The position numbers and the translations under genes were made by a program. Positions 31,677 through 40,145 of a stretch of 64,000 nt of DNA are shown piece after piece. The notes under the pieces were generated by a model that ran no database searches, was not told the DNA's origin, and saw nothing but the letters and a program-made list of their open reading frames with translations. Source of the DNA: Burkholderiales bacterium (GTDB taxonomy: Bacteria > Pseudomonadota > Gammaproteobacteria > Burkholderiales > Usitatibacteraceae); NCBI GenBank assembly GCA_019634955.1, contig JAHCAK010000001.1:124001-188000 (forward strand), written 5' to 3'. The number at the start of each line of letters is the position of its first letter. Position 1 is the stretch's first letter.

Positions 31677-32695
31677 ACAAGCGACTCGTCATCCTCCCGA
31701 TCGTCCTCCTGGCGCTCGCCGCCGGCGCCTGGCTCTGGAAGGACAACCACGCCGCGCCGAAGGGCGAGCTGGTCCTGCACGGCAACGTCGACATCCGCCA
31801 TGTCGAGCTCGCCTTCAATGCGAACGGGCGGATCGCGGAGGTGCTCGCGCGCGAAGGCGACCGCGTGGCGAAGGGGCAGGCCCTCGCGCGGCTGGACACC
31901 ACGCGCCTCGCGCTTCAGGTCGCGCAGGCCGAGGCGCAGGCGGCGAGCCAGCGCGCGCAGGCGGCGAAGCTGCGGGCCGGCTCGCGCCCCGAGGAGATCC
32001 GGCAGGCGGCCGCGCAGCGCGACGCCGCGCGCGTGGCGGTGGCGGACGCCGACCAGGTCTACCGCCGCCAGCTCGACCTCGTGCAGCGCAAGTTCGTGCC
32101 GCAGCAGCAGGCCGACAGCGCGAGGAACGCCCTGGACGCCGCGCAGCAGCGCCTGAAGGCCGCGGAGGAGGCGCTTCGCCTTGCCGAGCTGGGGCCGCGC
32201 CGCGAGGACATCGCCGCCGCCGATGCGGCGTTCGCGGCGCAGGAGGCCGCCGTGGCCGCGCTCCGGCACGACATCGCCGAAGGCGAGCTGAAGGCGCCCG
32301 CCGACGGCATCGTGGAGAAGCGCATCCTCGAGCCCGGCGACATGGCCTCGCCGCAGAAGCCCGTGTTCACGCTCGCGCTGGCCGATCCGGTGTGGGCCCG
32401 CGTCTACCTGCCGGAAGCGGCGCTGGGCCGCGTCCCCATGGGCGCGCACGCGACGATCACCACCGACAGCCACCCGGGCCGCGGGCAGCCGGGCTGGGTG
32501 GGCTACGTCTCGCCCACGGCCGAATTCACGCCGAAGACCGTGGAGACGACGGAGCTGCGCACGAGCCTCGTCTACCAGGCGCGCGTCTTCGCCTGCGACG
32601 GCGCGGCCGGGCTGCGGCAGGGGATGCCCGTCACCGTCACCATCGCGCTCGACCAGCCCGCCACGCCCGCGAAGCCCTGCCCCGCCGCGAAATGA
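31673..32695 (+). CDS. HlyD-type membrane fusion protein (YbhG-like)
   Basis: A 340-residue adaptor starting at GTG, with an N-terminal membrane anchor (RLVILPIVLLALAAGAWLW). Its split lipoyl domain is visible as HGNVDIRHVELAFNANGRIAEVL and APADGIVEKRILEPGDMAS, and a long Ala/Gln-rich coiled coil lies between (about residues 80-200). The C-terminal barrel includes VSPTAEFTPKTVET, a stretch shared with YbhG proteins. It should bridge the ABC exporter and an outer-membrane TolC-type channel, not encoded here. Confidence 0.9.
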   Translation: MNKRLVILPIVLLALAAGAWLWKDNHAAPKGELVLHGNVDIRHVELAFNANGRIAEVLAREGDRVAKGQALARLDTTRLALQVAQAEAQAASQRAQAAKLRAGSRPEEIRQAAAQRDAARVAVADADQVYRRQLDLVQRKFVPQQQADSARNALDAAQQRLKAAEEALRLAELGPRREDIAAADAAFAAQEAAVAALRHDIAEGELKAPADGIVEKRILEPGDMASPQKPVFTLALADPVWARVYLPEAALGRVPMGAHATITTDSHPGRGQPGWVGYVSPTAEFTPKTVETTELRTSLVYQARVFACDGAAGLRQGMPVTVTIALDQPATPAKPCPAAK

Positions 32696-34431
32696 CGGCG
32701 AGCGACGCCATCCTCGAGGCCGCCGGCCTCACGAAGGCCTTCGCGACCGGCGACAGGCGCACCGTCGCGCTGGATGCCGTGAGCCTTCGCGTGCGCCCCG
32801 GGGTGGTCACGGGCCTCATCGGCCCCGACGGCGCCGGGAAGACCACCTTCATGCGGCTCGCGGCGGGGCTTCTCGCGCCCGACGCAGGGCGGATCGCGGC
32901 CCTCGGCCTCGACGCCACGCGCGATTCCCTTCGCGTGCAGGCCTCGCTGGGCTACATGCCGCAGCGCTTCGGCCTCTACGAGGACCTGTCGGTGGCCGAG
33001 AACCTCGCGCTCTACGCCGACCTGCAGGGGGTCGCCCCCGCCGAGCGGCCCGCGCGCTACGCCGAGCTCATGCACATGACGGGCCTCGCGCCCTTCACGA
33101 AGCGGCTCGCGGGGCGGCTTTCGGGCGGCATGAAGCAGAAGCTGGGGCTCGCGTGCACGCTGCTGCGCGCGCCGCGCCTGCTGCTGCTGGACGAGCCCAC
33201 CGTGGGCGTGGACCCGGTGTCGCGCCGCGAGCTCTGGGCCATCGTCGAGCGGCTGGTGCGCGGCGAGGGCATGAGCGTGCTCCTTTCGACCGCCTACCTC
33301 GACGAGGCCGAGCGCTGCGCCGAGGTGGTGATGATCCACGAGGGGCGCATTCTCGAGCAGGGGCCGCCCTCGGCGGTGAGCGCGCGCCTGGCCGGGCGCA
33401 CCTGGGCGGTCGCGCGCGCGGGCACGCGCCACCGCGACCTGCACGCGGAGCTCGACGGCCGGCCGGGTGTCGTCGACGCCCTCGTGCAGGGCGAACACGT
33501 TCGCCTCGTCGCCGCCGCCCCGGGCCTGCCACCCGATGTCGCCGCGATGCCCGGGCTCGCCGCGCGCGAGGTGCCGCCGCGCTTCGAGGACGGCTTCATC
33601 GACCTGCTGCGACAGCGGCAGCCGGCGGTGGCGCGCGCGGCGCGGATGGACGGCGGCGCGGCCGCTGCGGGCGCCGCCGACGGCGTGGTGATCGAGGTGA
33701 AGGGGCTGCACCGGCGTTTCGGCGACTTCCGCGCCGTCGACGGCGTCGACCTCACCGTGCGCCGCGGCGAGATCTTCGGCCTGCTGGGCGCCAACGGCGC
33801 CGGCAAGACGACCACTTTCCGCATCCTCTGCGGCCTGCTGCCGGCGAGCGCGGGCCAAGTCGAGGTGGCCGGCCTCGACCTGCGCCGCGCCGCCTCCGCC
33901 GCGCGCGCGCGCATCGGCTACATGTCGCAGAAGTTCTCGCTCTACGGGAACCTGGATGTCGCGCAGAATCTCGCCTTCTTCGCGGCGGCCTACGGGCTCG
34001 CGGGCGCGGAGCGCGCGGCGCGCATCGCCTGGGCCGTGGAGGAGTTCGCCCTCGCGGAGCACGCCGGCCAGCTCGCGGTCGACCTGCCGCTCGGCTACAA
34101 GCAGCGCCTCGCGATGGCCTGCGCGCTCATGCACCGGCCCGAGATCCTCTTCCTCGACGAGCCCACCTCCGGCGTCGACCCGCTGGCCCGCCGCGAGTTC
34201 TGGAAGCGCATCAACGCGCTCGCCCGCGCGGGCGTCACGATCCTCGTGACCACGCACTTCATGGAGGAGGCGGAATACTGCGACCGGCTGGCGATCATGG
34301 CCGCCGGGCGCATCCTCGCCACGGGCGAGCCGGCCGCGATCAAGGCGCTGGCGCGCACGGCGGCCAACCCCGAGCCCAGCCTCGAGGACGCCTTCATCGC
34401 GCTGGTCGAGCGCCCCGCGGAGGCCGCGTGA
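32692..34431 (+). CDS. Double ABC ATPase (YbhF-like)
   Basis: A 579-residue protein with two complete ABC ATPase domains in tandem. Domain one has Walker A GPDGAGKTTFM and signature RLSGGMKQKLG, with DEPTVGVDP. Domain two has GANGAGKTTTF and DEPTSGVDP, but its signature is degenerate (DLPLGYKQRLAMAC in place of LSGGQ), which is usual for the second half of YbhF proteins. A linker of about 90 residues separates them. It energises the two following permeases. The start overlaps the adaptor stop. Confidence 0.92.
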   Translation: MTASDAILEAAGLTKAFATGDRRTVALDAVSLRVRPGVVTGLIGPDGAGKTTFMRLAAGLLAPDAGRIAALGLDATRDSLRVQASLGYMPQRFGLYEDLSVAENLALYADLQGVAPAERPARYAELMHMTGLAPFTKRLAGRLSGGMKQKLGLACTLLRAPRLLLLDEPTVGVDPVSRRELWAIVERLVRGEGMSVLLSTAYLDEAERCAEVVMIHEGRILEQGPPSAVSARLAGRTWAVARAGTRHRDLHAELDGRPGVVDALVQGEHVRLVAAAPGLPPDVAAMPGLAAREVPPRFEDGFIDLLRQRQPAVARAARMDGGAAAAGAADGVVIEVKGLHRRFGDFRAVDGVDLTVRRGEIFGLLGANGAGKTTTFRILCGLLPASAGQVEVAGLDLRRAASAARARIGYMSQKFSLYGNLDVAQNLAFFAAAYGLAGAERAARIAWAVEEFALAEHAGQLAVDLPLGYKQRLAMACALMHRPEILFLDEPTSGVDPLARREFWKRINALARAGVTILVTTHFMEEAEYCDRLAIMAAGRILATGEPAAIKALARTAANPEPSLEDAFIALVERPAEAA

Positions 34432-35561
34432 GCGCCGCGCGCGGGGGTTCGGCGATGCGCCTGCGCGGGCTGCTGCGCAAGGAGTTCCTGCAGATCGTGC
34501 GCGACCCGAGCAGCATCGCCATCGCCTTCCTGATGCCGGTCTTCCTGCTCGCGCTCTTCGGCTACGGCGTGTCGCTCGACGCGGAGGACGTTCCCATCGC
34601 GCTGGTGCAGGACGCCCCGTCGCGCGACGGCGCCGACTTCCTCGCCTCGCTGCGGGGCACCCCCTCCTTCGCTCCCCGCGATGCGGCCTCGATGGCCGAG
34701 GCGGAGCGGCTGCTGCGCGAGGGCACGGTGAGCGGCATCGTGCGCGTGCCCGCGGACTTCCCGCGGCGGCTGCGCGAGGCCTCGGGGGCACCCGTCCAGG
34801 TGGTCGTGAGCGGCGTGGACGCCAACACCGCGCGGCTCGTGCAGGGCTACGTCGAGGGCGCGTGGGGCAACTGGCTCGCGGCGCGCGCGGCGCGCCAGGG
34901 GCAGGAGGCGGCCACGCCCGTGGACCTGCAGCCGCGCACCTGGTTCAACGGCGAGCTGCGCAGCCGCAACTACCTCGTGCCGGGGCTGGTCGCCATCATC
35001 ATGACGCTCATCGGGGCGCTGCTCACGGCGCTGGTGATGGCCCGCGAGTGGGAGCGCGGCACGATGGAGGCGCTCATGGTCACGCCGGCGAGCATGACGG
35101 AGGTGCTGCTGGGCAAGCTGGGCGCCTACTTCGTGCTGGGCACCGGCGGCATGCTCCTCAGCGTGGCCATGGCGGTGTGGCTCTTCGAGGTGCCGCTGCG
35201 CGGCTCGTTCTGGGTGCTGTGGGCGTGCTCGAGCCTCTTCCTGCTGGCCGCGCTGGGCATGGGGCTCACCATCTCGACGCTGGCCCGCAGCCAGTTCGTG
35301 GCCGGCCAGGTCGCCATCATCGCGACCTTCCTGCCGGCGTTCCTGCTCTCCGGCTTCATCTTCGACATCGGCGCCATGCCGCCGGTGGTGCAGGCGATCA
35401 CGCACGTGGTCGTCGCCCGCTACTTCGTGGCCATCGTGCAGACGCTCTTCCTCGCCGGCGACGTGTGGGCCGTGATCGTGCCCAACGCCGCGGCGCTCGC
35501 GATCATGGCCGCGGCCTTCCTCGCCATCACCTGGCGCAAGTCGCGCAAGAGGCTCGACTGA
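34428..35561 (+). CDS. ABC-2 type permease (YbhS-like)
   Basis: A 377-residue membrane subunit. It starts at GTG overlapping the ATPase stop; an ATG nine codons in (before RLRGLLRKEFLQIVRDP) is equally possible. One helix (IAIAFLMPVFLLALFGYG) is followed by a large periplasmic domain (about 50-180) and five helices at the end. The conserved cytoplasmic loop MAREWERGTMEALMVTPAS and the helix FLPAFLLSGFIFDI mark the ABC-2 export family. It pairs with the next gene. Confidence 0.9.
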   Translation: MSAARGGSAMRLRGLLRKEFLQIVRDPSSIAIAFLMPVFLLALFGYGVSLDAEDVPIALVQDAPSRDGADFLASLRGTPSFAPRDAASMAEAERLLREGTVSGIVRVPADFPRRLREASGAPVQVVVSGVDANTARLVQGYVEGAWGNWLAARAARQGQEAATPVDLQPRTWFNGELRSRNYLVPGLVAIIMTLIGALLTALVMAREWERGTMEALMVTPASMTEVLLGKLGAYFVLGTGGMLLSVAMAVWLFEVPLRGSFWVLWACSSLFLLAALGMGLTISTLARSQFVAGQVAIIATFLPAFLLSGFIFDIGAMPPVVQAITHVVVARYFVAIVQTLFLAGDVWAVIVPNAAALAIMAAAFLAITWRKSRKRLD

Positions 35562-35562
35562 G

Positions 35563-36672
35563 ATGTGGCGGCGCATCCTCGCCCTCGTGCGCAAGGAGTT
35601 CCTCGCGCTCCTCAAGGACCCGAAGAGCCGGCTCGTGCTCGTGGTCCCGCCGCTCGTGCAGCTGCTGGTGTTCGGCTACGCCGCGACCTTCGACCTCCGG
35701 CAGGTGCCCATCGCCGTGCTGGACGAGGACCGCAGCGCCGCCTCGCGCGAGCTGCTCGCGGCGTTCGGGGCGGGCACGACCTTCGTGAAGGTGGCGGAGC
35801 TCGGGTCGGCCGCGGAGATCGCCCCGCTCGTGGACCGCCGGCGCGTGCTCGCGGTGATCCGCGTCGGCCCTCGCTTCGCCGACGACCTGCTCTCCGGGCG
35901 CCCGGCGCCGGTGCAGGTCGTGATCGACGGGCGAAACTCCAACACGGCGATGGTCGCCCTGGGCTACGTCCGCAGCACGGTGGAGCGCTTCAACGCCGGC
36001 TGGAGGGCCTCGCGCGGGCTTGCCGCCCCGCCCGCGCGCCTGGAGATGCGCGCGTGGTTCAACCCCAACCTCGAGAGCCGCTGGTTCTTCATCCCGGGGA
36101 TCGTGGGCATGCTCACGCTGGTGGTCACGATGCTGGTCACCGCGCTCACGGTGGCGCGCGAGCGCGAGCAGGGCACCTTCGACCAGCTCCTCGTCACGCC
36201 GCTGCGGCCCGGCGAGATCCTGCTGGGCAAGGCCCTGCCGGGCTTCGTGATCGGCATCCTGCAGGCGACCCTCATCATGGTCGTCGCGCGCGCGTGGTTC
36301 GGCGTGCCCTTCCTCGGGAGCCTCGCCGCCTTCTACGCGGGCCTCGCGCTCTTCCTGCTGTCGGGCGTGGGTGCGGGGCTCCTCATCTCCTCGCTTTCGG
36401 CCACCCAGCAGCAGGGCCTGCTGGGCGCCTTCCTCTTCATGGTGCCCGCCGTGATCCTCTCCGGCTTCGCGACCCCCATCGCCAACATGCCGGAGGCGGT
36501 GCAGCTCGTCACCTACGCGGACCCGCTGCGCTACTTCCTCATCGTCCTGCGCCGCGTGTTCCTGGAGGGCGCGGGCTTCGCCCTCGTCGCCGACCAGCTC
36601 TGGCCGATGGCCGTGATCGGCGCGGTGACCATGAGCCTCGCGAGCTGGCTCTTCCGGCACCGGATGTACTGA
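35563..36672 (+). CDS. ABC-2 type permease (YbhR-like)
   Basis: A 369-residue partner permease, one base after the YbhS-like gene. The pattern is the same: IRKEFL-type entry (LVRKEFLALLKDPKSRLVL), one helix, a periplasmic domain, then TVAREREQGTFDQLLVTPLRP and five helices. It ends FLVADQLWPM-like then SWLFRHRMY. Together with the adaptor and ATPase it forms a tripartite drug exporter. It is the last gene of the operon, followed by a bidirectional terminator. Confidence 0.9.
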   Translation: MWRRILALVRKEFLALLKDPKSRLVLVVPPLVQLLVFGYAATFDLRQVPIAVLDEDRSAASRELLAAFGAGTTFVKVAELGSAAEIAPLVDRRRVLAVIRVGPRFADDLLSGRPAPVQVVIDGRNSNTAMVALGYVRSTVERFNAGWRASRGLAAPPARLEMRAWFNPNLESRWFFIPGIVGMLTLVVTMLVTALTVAREREQGTFDQLLVTPLRPGEILLGKALPGFVIGILQATLIMVVARAWFGVPFLGSLAAFYAGLALFLLSGVGAGLLISSLSATQQQGLLGAFLFMVPAVILSGFATPIANMPEAVQLVTYADPLRYFLIVLRRVFLEGAGFALVADQLWPMAVIGAVTMSLASWLFRHRMY

Positions 36673-36689
36673 CGGGACCCGGGAATGGA

Positions 36690-36713
36690 AAGGGCCGCCC
36701 GCGGGCGGCCCTT
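36690..36713. terminator. Bidirectional terminator between the efflux operon and rplS
   Basis: A 24-base perfect palindrome (AAGGGCCGCCC and its complement, no loop bases apart from the central GC pairs) in the 67-base gap between two convergent operons. The T-run is short (TT, then CC), so it is a strong hairpin that may need Rho help. Confidence 0.7.
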
Positions 36714-36739
36714 CCGTGCGGCGGGAAACGGCGGCGGCT

Positions 36740-37141
36740 TCAGCCCGCGGCCGGCTCCTCCGGCGGCAGCACCTCGCGGTCGGCCACGCTCTTGAGCTTC
36801 TCGCGGATGCGCGCGCTCTTGCCCGAGCGGTCGCGCAGGTAGTAGAGCTTCGCGCGGCGCACCTGGCCGCGGCGCTTGATCTCGATCGAGGCGACGGCGG
36901 GCGAGTAGGTCTGGAAGGTGCGCTCCACGCCCTCGCCGCTGGAGATCTTGCGCACGATGAAGGAGGAGTTGAGGCCCTTGTTGCGCTTGGCGATCACCAC
37001 GCCCTCGTAGGCCTGCTCGCGCTTCTTGTCGCCTTCGACGACGTTCACCTTGACGATCACCGTGTCGCCGGGGGCGAAGTCGGGGATCTTGCGCCCGAGG
37101 CGGGCGATCTCTTCCTGCTCGAGTTTCTGGATGAGGTTCAT
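36740..37141 (-). CDS. rplS: 50S ribosomal protein L19
   Basis: A 133-residue ribosomal protein at the 30S-50S interface. It has the standard start [20 protein letters not shown] and the conserved parts [38 protein letters not shown] (split over two strands) and [19 protein letters not shown]. The C-terminal tail PPEEPAAG is longer than in Escherichia coli. It is the last gene of the rpsP-rimM-trmD-rplS operon, 84 bases after trmD. Confidence 0.97.
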   Translation of the reverse strand: MNLIQKLEQEEIARLGRKIPDFAPGDTVIVKVNVVEGDKKREQAYEGVVIAKRNKGLNSSFIVRKISSGEGVERTFQTYSPAVASIEIKRRGQVRRAKLYYLRDRSGKSARIREKLKSVADREVLPPEEPAAG

Positions 37142-37225
37142 GCTCGGTTCCTTTCGATGTCCGGCCTCTTCGGCCACTTCCGGCAGAGCAGCCCGGCGGG
37201 CTGGTGCGCGGCGGTTCTTCTTGCG

Positions 37226-37993
37226 CTACTGCTGTTGCTGTTCCTGCTGCTCGCGCCGCGCCTCCTCGAGGAGCTTCGCGTCTTCCTTCGGGAGCGCCCG
37301 GCCTTCGAGAAGGTCCGGCCGCCTCGCCAGCGTCCTTGCCAGGGCCTGCTTGCGGCGCCACTTCGCGATCGCCGCGTGGTTGCCGGAAAGCAGCACCTCC
37401 GGCACCCGCCTGCCCTGCCATTCCTCCGGCCGCGTGTAGTGCGGCCAGTCCAGCAAGCCGTCGGAGAACGAGTCCTGCGTCGCGCTCCCCGCGTCGTTCA
37501 GGCTCCCCGGCAGCAGCCGCACGACGGCATCCATCAGCACCATCGCCGGCAGCTCGCCGCCGGAGGTCACGTAGTCGCCGATCGACACCTCCCGGCCCAC
37601 CCGGCGCTCGATGAGGCGCTCGTCCACCCCTTCGTAGCGGCCGGCGACGAGCACGAGGCCCGGCGACTGCGCGAACTGCCTGGCCACCGCGTCCGTGAGG
37701 CGCTCGCCCTGCGGCGAGAGCAGCACGACCTGCGGCGCTTCCACCCCGGCGGCGCGCTGCCGTGCCACCGCGGCGTCGATGCAATCCTCCAGCGGCCCCG
37801 GCAGCATCACCATCCCGGGCCCCCCGCCGTACGGGCGGTCGTCCACCGTGCGGTGCGGGTCGTCCACGAAGTCGCGCGGGTTCCACGCGCGGAAGTCGAA
37901 ACGGCCTTCCTCCAGCGCGCGCCGCGTGATGCCGTGGCGGGTCACCGCCTCGAACATCTCCGGGAAGAGCGTGACCACGTCGAAATGCAGCAT
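37226..37993 (-). CDS. trmD: tRNA (guanine-N1)-methyltransferase TrmD
   Basis: A 255-residue SPOUT methyltransferase that makes m1G37 in tRNAs and protects the reading frame. It begins [16 protein letters not shown]. It carries [13 protein letters not shown], the SAM knot [14 protein letters not shown], and ISIGDY-like [17 protein letters not shown], plus [11 protein letters not shown]. The C-terminus has an unusual glutamine-rich tail ([12 protein letters not shown]). The ATG shares one base with the rimM stop. Confidence 0.97.
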   Translation of the reverse strand: MLHFDVVTLFPEMFEAVTRHGITRRALEEGRFDFRAWNPRDFVDDPHRTVDDRPYGGGPGMVMLPGPLEDCIDAAVARQRAAGVEAPQVVLLSPQGERLTDAVARQFAQSPGLVLVAGRYEGVDERLIERRVGREVSIGDYVTSGGELPAMVLMDAVVRLLPGSLNDAGSATQDSFSDGLLDWPHYTRPEEWQGRRVPEVLLSGNHAAIAKWRRKQALARTLARRPDLLEGRALPKEDAKLLEEARREQQEQQQQ

Positions 37994-38484
37994 CAGGGGT
38001 CGTACCCCGCTTCCCAGTCGACCGTGATGCGCTTCGCCTCCCGGTCCACCGCCAGCACGAAATCCGCGACGAAGGGGATGAGACGCTCCCGCTCCCCGCG
38101 CACGACCAGCACGTCCGACCCGCCGGTCCGCAGCAATTCCTCCACCTGCCCGAGCGTCTCGCCCTGCAGGTTCACCACCGCGAGCCCCACCAGGTCCACC
38201 CAGTAGAACTCGCCTTCCGCGGCCTCGCCCAGGGCTTCCCGGGCCACCGCGATGTCCTGCCCCTGCAGCGCCTCGGCCGCGTCGCGGTCGTCGACGCCTT
38301 CCAGCTTCGCGCTCACCGCGGCGGGGCGGACCTTGAAGCCCTGCGGCACCGCCGCGACCCACCCCGATTTCGCGCGCAGCCACCAGGTGGGGTGGGCCGC
38401 CAGCCCGTCGGGCGATTGCGTGAAGGTCCTGAGCTTGATCCAGCCCTGGATGCCGAAGGGGCCGAGCACGCGCCCCATCACCAC
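37993..38484 (-). CDS. rimM: 16S rRNA processing protein RimM
   Basis: A 30S assembly factor of about 163 residues. Conserved parts are [20 protein letters not shown] at the start, [23 protein letters not shown] in the PRC-barrel domain and [13 protein letters not shown] at the end. The start is uncertain: I use the GTG at 38484, which has GGACGAG at a fair distance; the ATG at 38478 is the alternative. A longer frame would run into rpsP and is unlikely. The gap to rpsP is 40 bases; the stop overlaps trmD by one base. Confidence 0.92.
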   Translation of the reverse strand: MVMGRVLGPFGIQGWIKLRTFTQSPDGLAAHPTWWLRAKSGWVAAVPQGFKVRPAAVSAKLEGVDDRDAAEALQGQDIAVAREALGEAAEGEFYWVDLVGLAVVNLQGETLGQVEELLRTGGSDVLVVRGERERLIPFVADFVLAVDREAKRITVDWEAGYDP

Positions 38485-38524
38485 CAGCCGCGACTCGTCC
38501 CCCGCGTACGGGGTGCCGGCGGCG

Positions 38525-38800
38525 CTACTGGGCGGCGGCTTCGGGCTTCGCCGCGAGCTGGGCCTTGCCACGCTTGACCAGTTTCTTCACGGCGTCCGAG
38601 GGCTGCGCGCCCTGGCCGACCCAGTAGGCCACGCGGTCGAGCGCGATACGGAAGGAGGGCTCGTTCTCGGCGGCCTTGGGGTTGTAGAAACCGATCTTCT
38701 CGATGAAGCGCCCGTCGCGCGGCATGCGCGAATCGGCGACGACGACGGTGTAGTAGGGGCGGTTCTTCGCGCCGCCGCGCGCCATGCGGATGACGACCAT
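38525..38800 (-). CDS. rpsP: 30S ribosomal protein S16
   Basis: A 91-residue ribosomal protein, first gene of the operon. It starts [20 protein letters not shown], followed by [40 protein letters not shown] and an Ala-rich tail. Length is typical. A good promoter lies about 80 bases upstream. Confidence 0.97.
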   Translation of the reverse strand: MVVIRMARGGAKNRPYYTVVVADSRMPRDGRFIEKIGFYNPKAAENEPSFRIALDRVAYWVGQGAQPSDAVKKLVKRGKAQLAAKPEAAAQ

Positions 38801-38881
38801 TTATGGCTCCTGCCCGTTGACAACGGGTAACGGTTGCTGGAAATGCCCCCGGCGAGAGGGCCGGAAGCGGAAAAGCCTTGC

Positions 38882-38910
38882 ATTATAAGGGTTTGGCCCA
38901 CCCCGCGCAA
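38882..38910 (-). promoter_or_regulatory. Promoter of the rpsP operon
   Basis: On the minus strand TTGCGC (38910-38905), 17 bases, then a perfect TATAAT (38887-38882). The spacing is optimal and it lies in the 137-base gap before rpsP. The expected leader of about 75 bases may carry translational control; I see no clear structure in it. Confidence 0.75.
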
Positions 38911-38937
38911 CGCCCCCGTTCCCCGCCCTTCGGGGGG

Positions 38938-40041
38938 TCAGAAGCGGAACTGGCCGTTCCTGCCGATGACGGCGAGCTCCACGTAGCGGTTGCCGTGGCG
39001 GCTGGCGGGGCCGAAGGTGACGACGTAGCCGCCCACGTCGAGGCTGCCCAGGCCGTTGAGCGCCTTGTAGAGGCTCTCGCGGGTGACTTCCTTGCCGGCG
39101 CGGCGCATGGCCTCGGTGAGGACCTTGGCGGCGATGCAGGCCTCGAGGTTGGTGTAGTTGAGCTCCGGCAGGCCCGCCTTGCGGATGGCCTCGCCGCACT
39201 CCTTGATGACGGGCACGATCGCCTTGGCCGGCGGCGGCACCACGCCCGCGACCGACACGCCGGCGGCGTCCTGGCCGGCTACCTTGGCGAGCTGGCTGGG
39301 GCCCACGAAGGAAAGCGAGGTCATGTTGTAGGGCTTGCCCGCGGCCTTGAGCCCCTTGATCACCTGCGCGGTGGCGCCGTAGAGGGTGGTGGCGACCACG
39401 ACCTCCGGGTCGCTCGCGATGATGGCGTCGATCTGCGCCTTCTCGACGGGCGCGTTGCGCTTGAGCTTCACGCCCACCGCCTTCTTGCCGGCGCGCTCCA
39501 TGATGCGCGCGACCGTGGCGTAGTTCTGGTTGCCGATCTCGTCGTCGTAGTTCACCACCGTCACGCGCGTGACGCCGAGGTTCTTCCAGTGCTCGAGGAT
39601 CTTCTCCAGCTCGTCGGCGTAGGAGGCGCGCATCACGAACACGAAGCCGTTCTGCTTGTGGATCGCGTCCGCCCCGGTGAAGGGCGCGAAGAAGGGAACC
39701 CTCTTCTCCTTCACGACCGGCATCGCGTCCAGCGACAGCGTGGCCGAGGCGAAGCCGAAGAGCGCGACGGCGCCGTTCTCGTTCACGAGCTTCACGGCGT
39801 TGGCGCCCGCGGTCTTGCGGTCGTTCCGGTCGTCCAGGGAGACCAGCTCCACCTTGCGGCCGTTGATGCCGCCCGCCTCGTTCACGCGCTTGAACCAGGC
39901 GAGCGCGCCGTCGCGGATGTCCTTGCCGATCTCGGCGTTGGACCCGGTGAGGGGCGCGGACTGGCCGACCACGATGGGCTGCGCGGCGGCGAGGAGGGGC
40001 AGGCAGGCCGCGACGGCGGCGAGCGGTTTCGGGAAGCGCAT
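38938..40041 (-). CDS. Branched-chain amino acid-type ABC substrate-binding protein (orphan)
   Basis: A 367-residue periplasmic binding protein of the LivK type. The signal peptide MRFPKPLAAVAACLPLLAAA is followed by PIVVGQSAPLTGSNAEIGKDIRDG and ALAWFKRVNEAGGINGRKVEL, the family hallmarks, and AKVLTEAMRRAGKEVTRESL near the end. No LivHMGF transport genes are nearby, so it is an orphan that may share a transporter elsewhere or act as a sensor. It lies alone between the rpsP operon and the M20 peptidase gene on the same strand. Confidence 0.9.
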   Translation of the reverse strand: MRFPKPLAAVAACLPLLAAAQPIVVGQSAPLTGSNAEIGKDIRDGALAWFKRVNEAGGINGRKVELVSLDDRNDRKTAGANAVKLVNENGAVALFGFASATLSLDAMPVVKEKRVPFFAPFTGADAIHKQNGFVFVMRASYADELEKILEHWKNLGVTRVTVVNYDDEIGNQNYATVARIMERAGKKAVGVKLKRNAPVEKAQIDAIIASDPEVVVATTLYGATAQVIKGLKAAGKPYNMTSLSFVGPSQLAKVAGQDAAGVSVAGVVPPPAKAIVPVIKECGEAIRKAGLPELNYTNLEACIAAKVLTEAMRRAGKEVTRESLYKALNGLGSLDVGGYVVTFGPASRHGNRYVELAVIGRNGQFRF

Positions 40042-40117
40042 GGGAATCTCCGGCGGCGATCGCGCGAATGTTAGCGAAGTTCCCCGGATTGTCGCCCCCG
40101 CGCACTCCCGGCCGCCT

Positions 40118-40131
40118 TGACCCGGGTCAAC
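40118..40131. promoter_or_regulatory. Perfect 14-base palindrome upstream of the binding-protein gene
   Basis: TTGACCCGGGTCAA reads the same on both strands. It lies 77 bases upstream of the binding-protein start, in a 104-base gap. Position suggests an operator, but no matching regulator gene is nearby. Confidence 0.4.
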
Positions 40132-40145
40132 GCCCGGGCGCCCGC

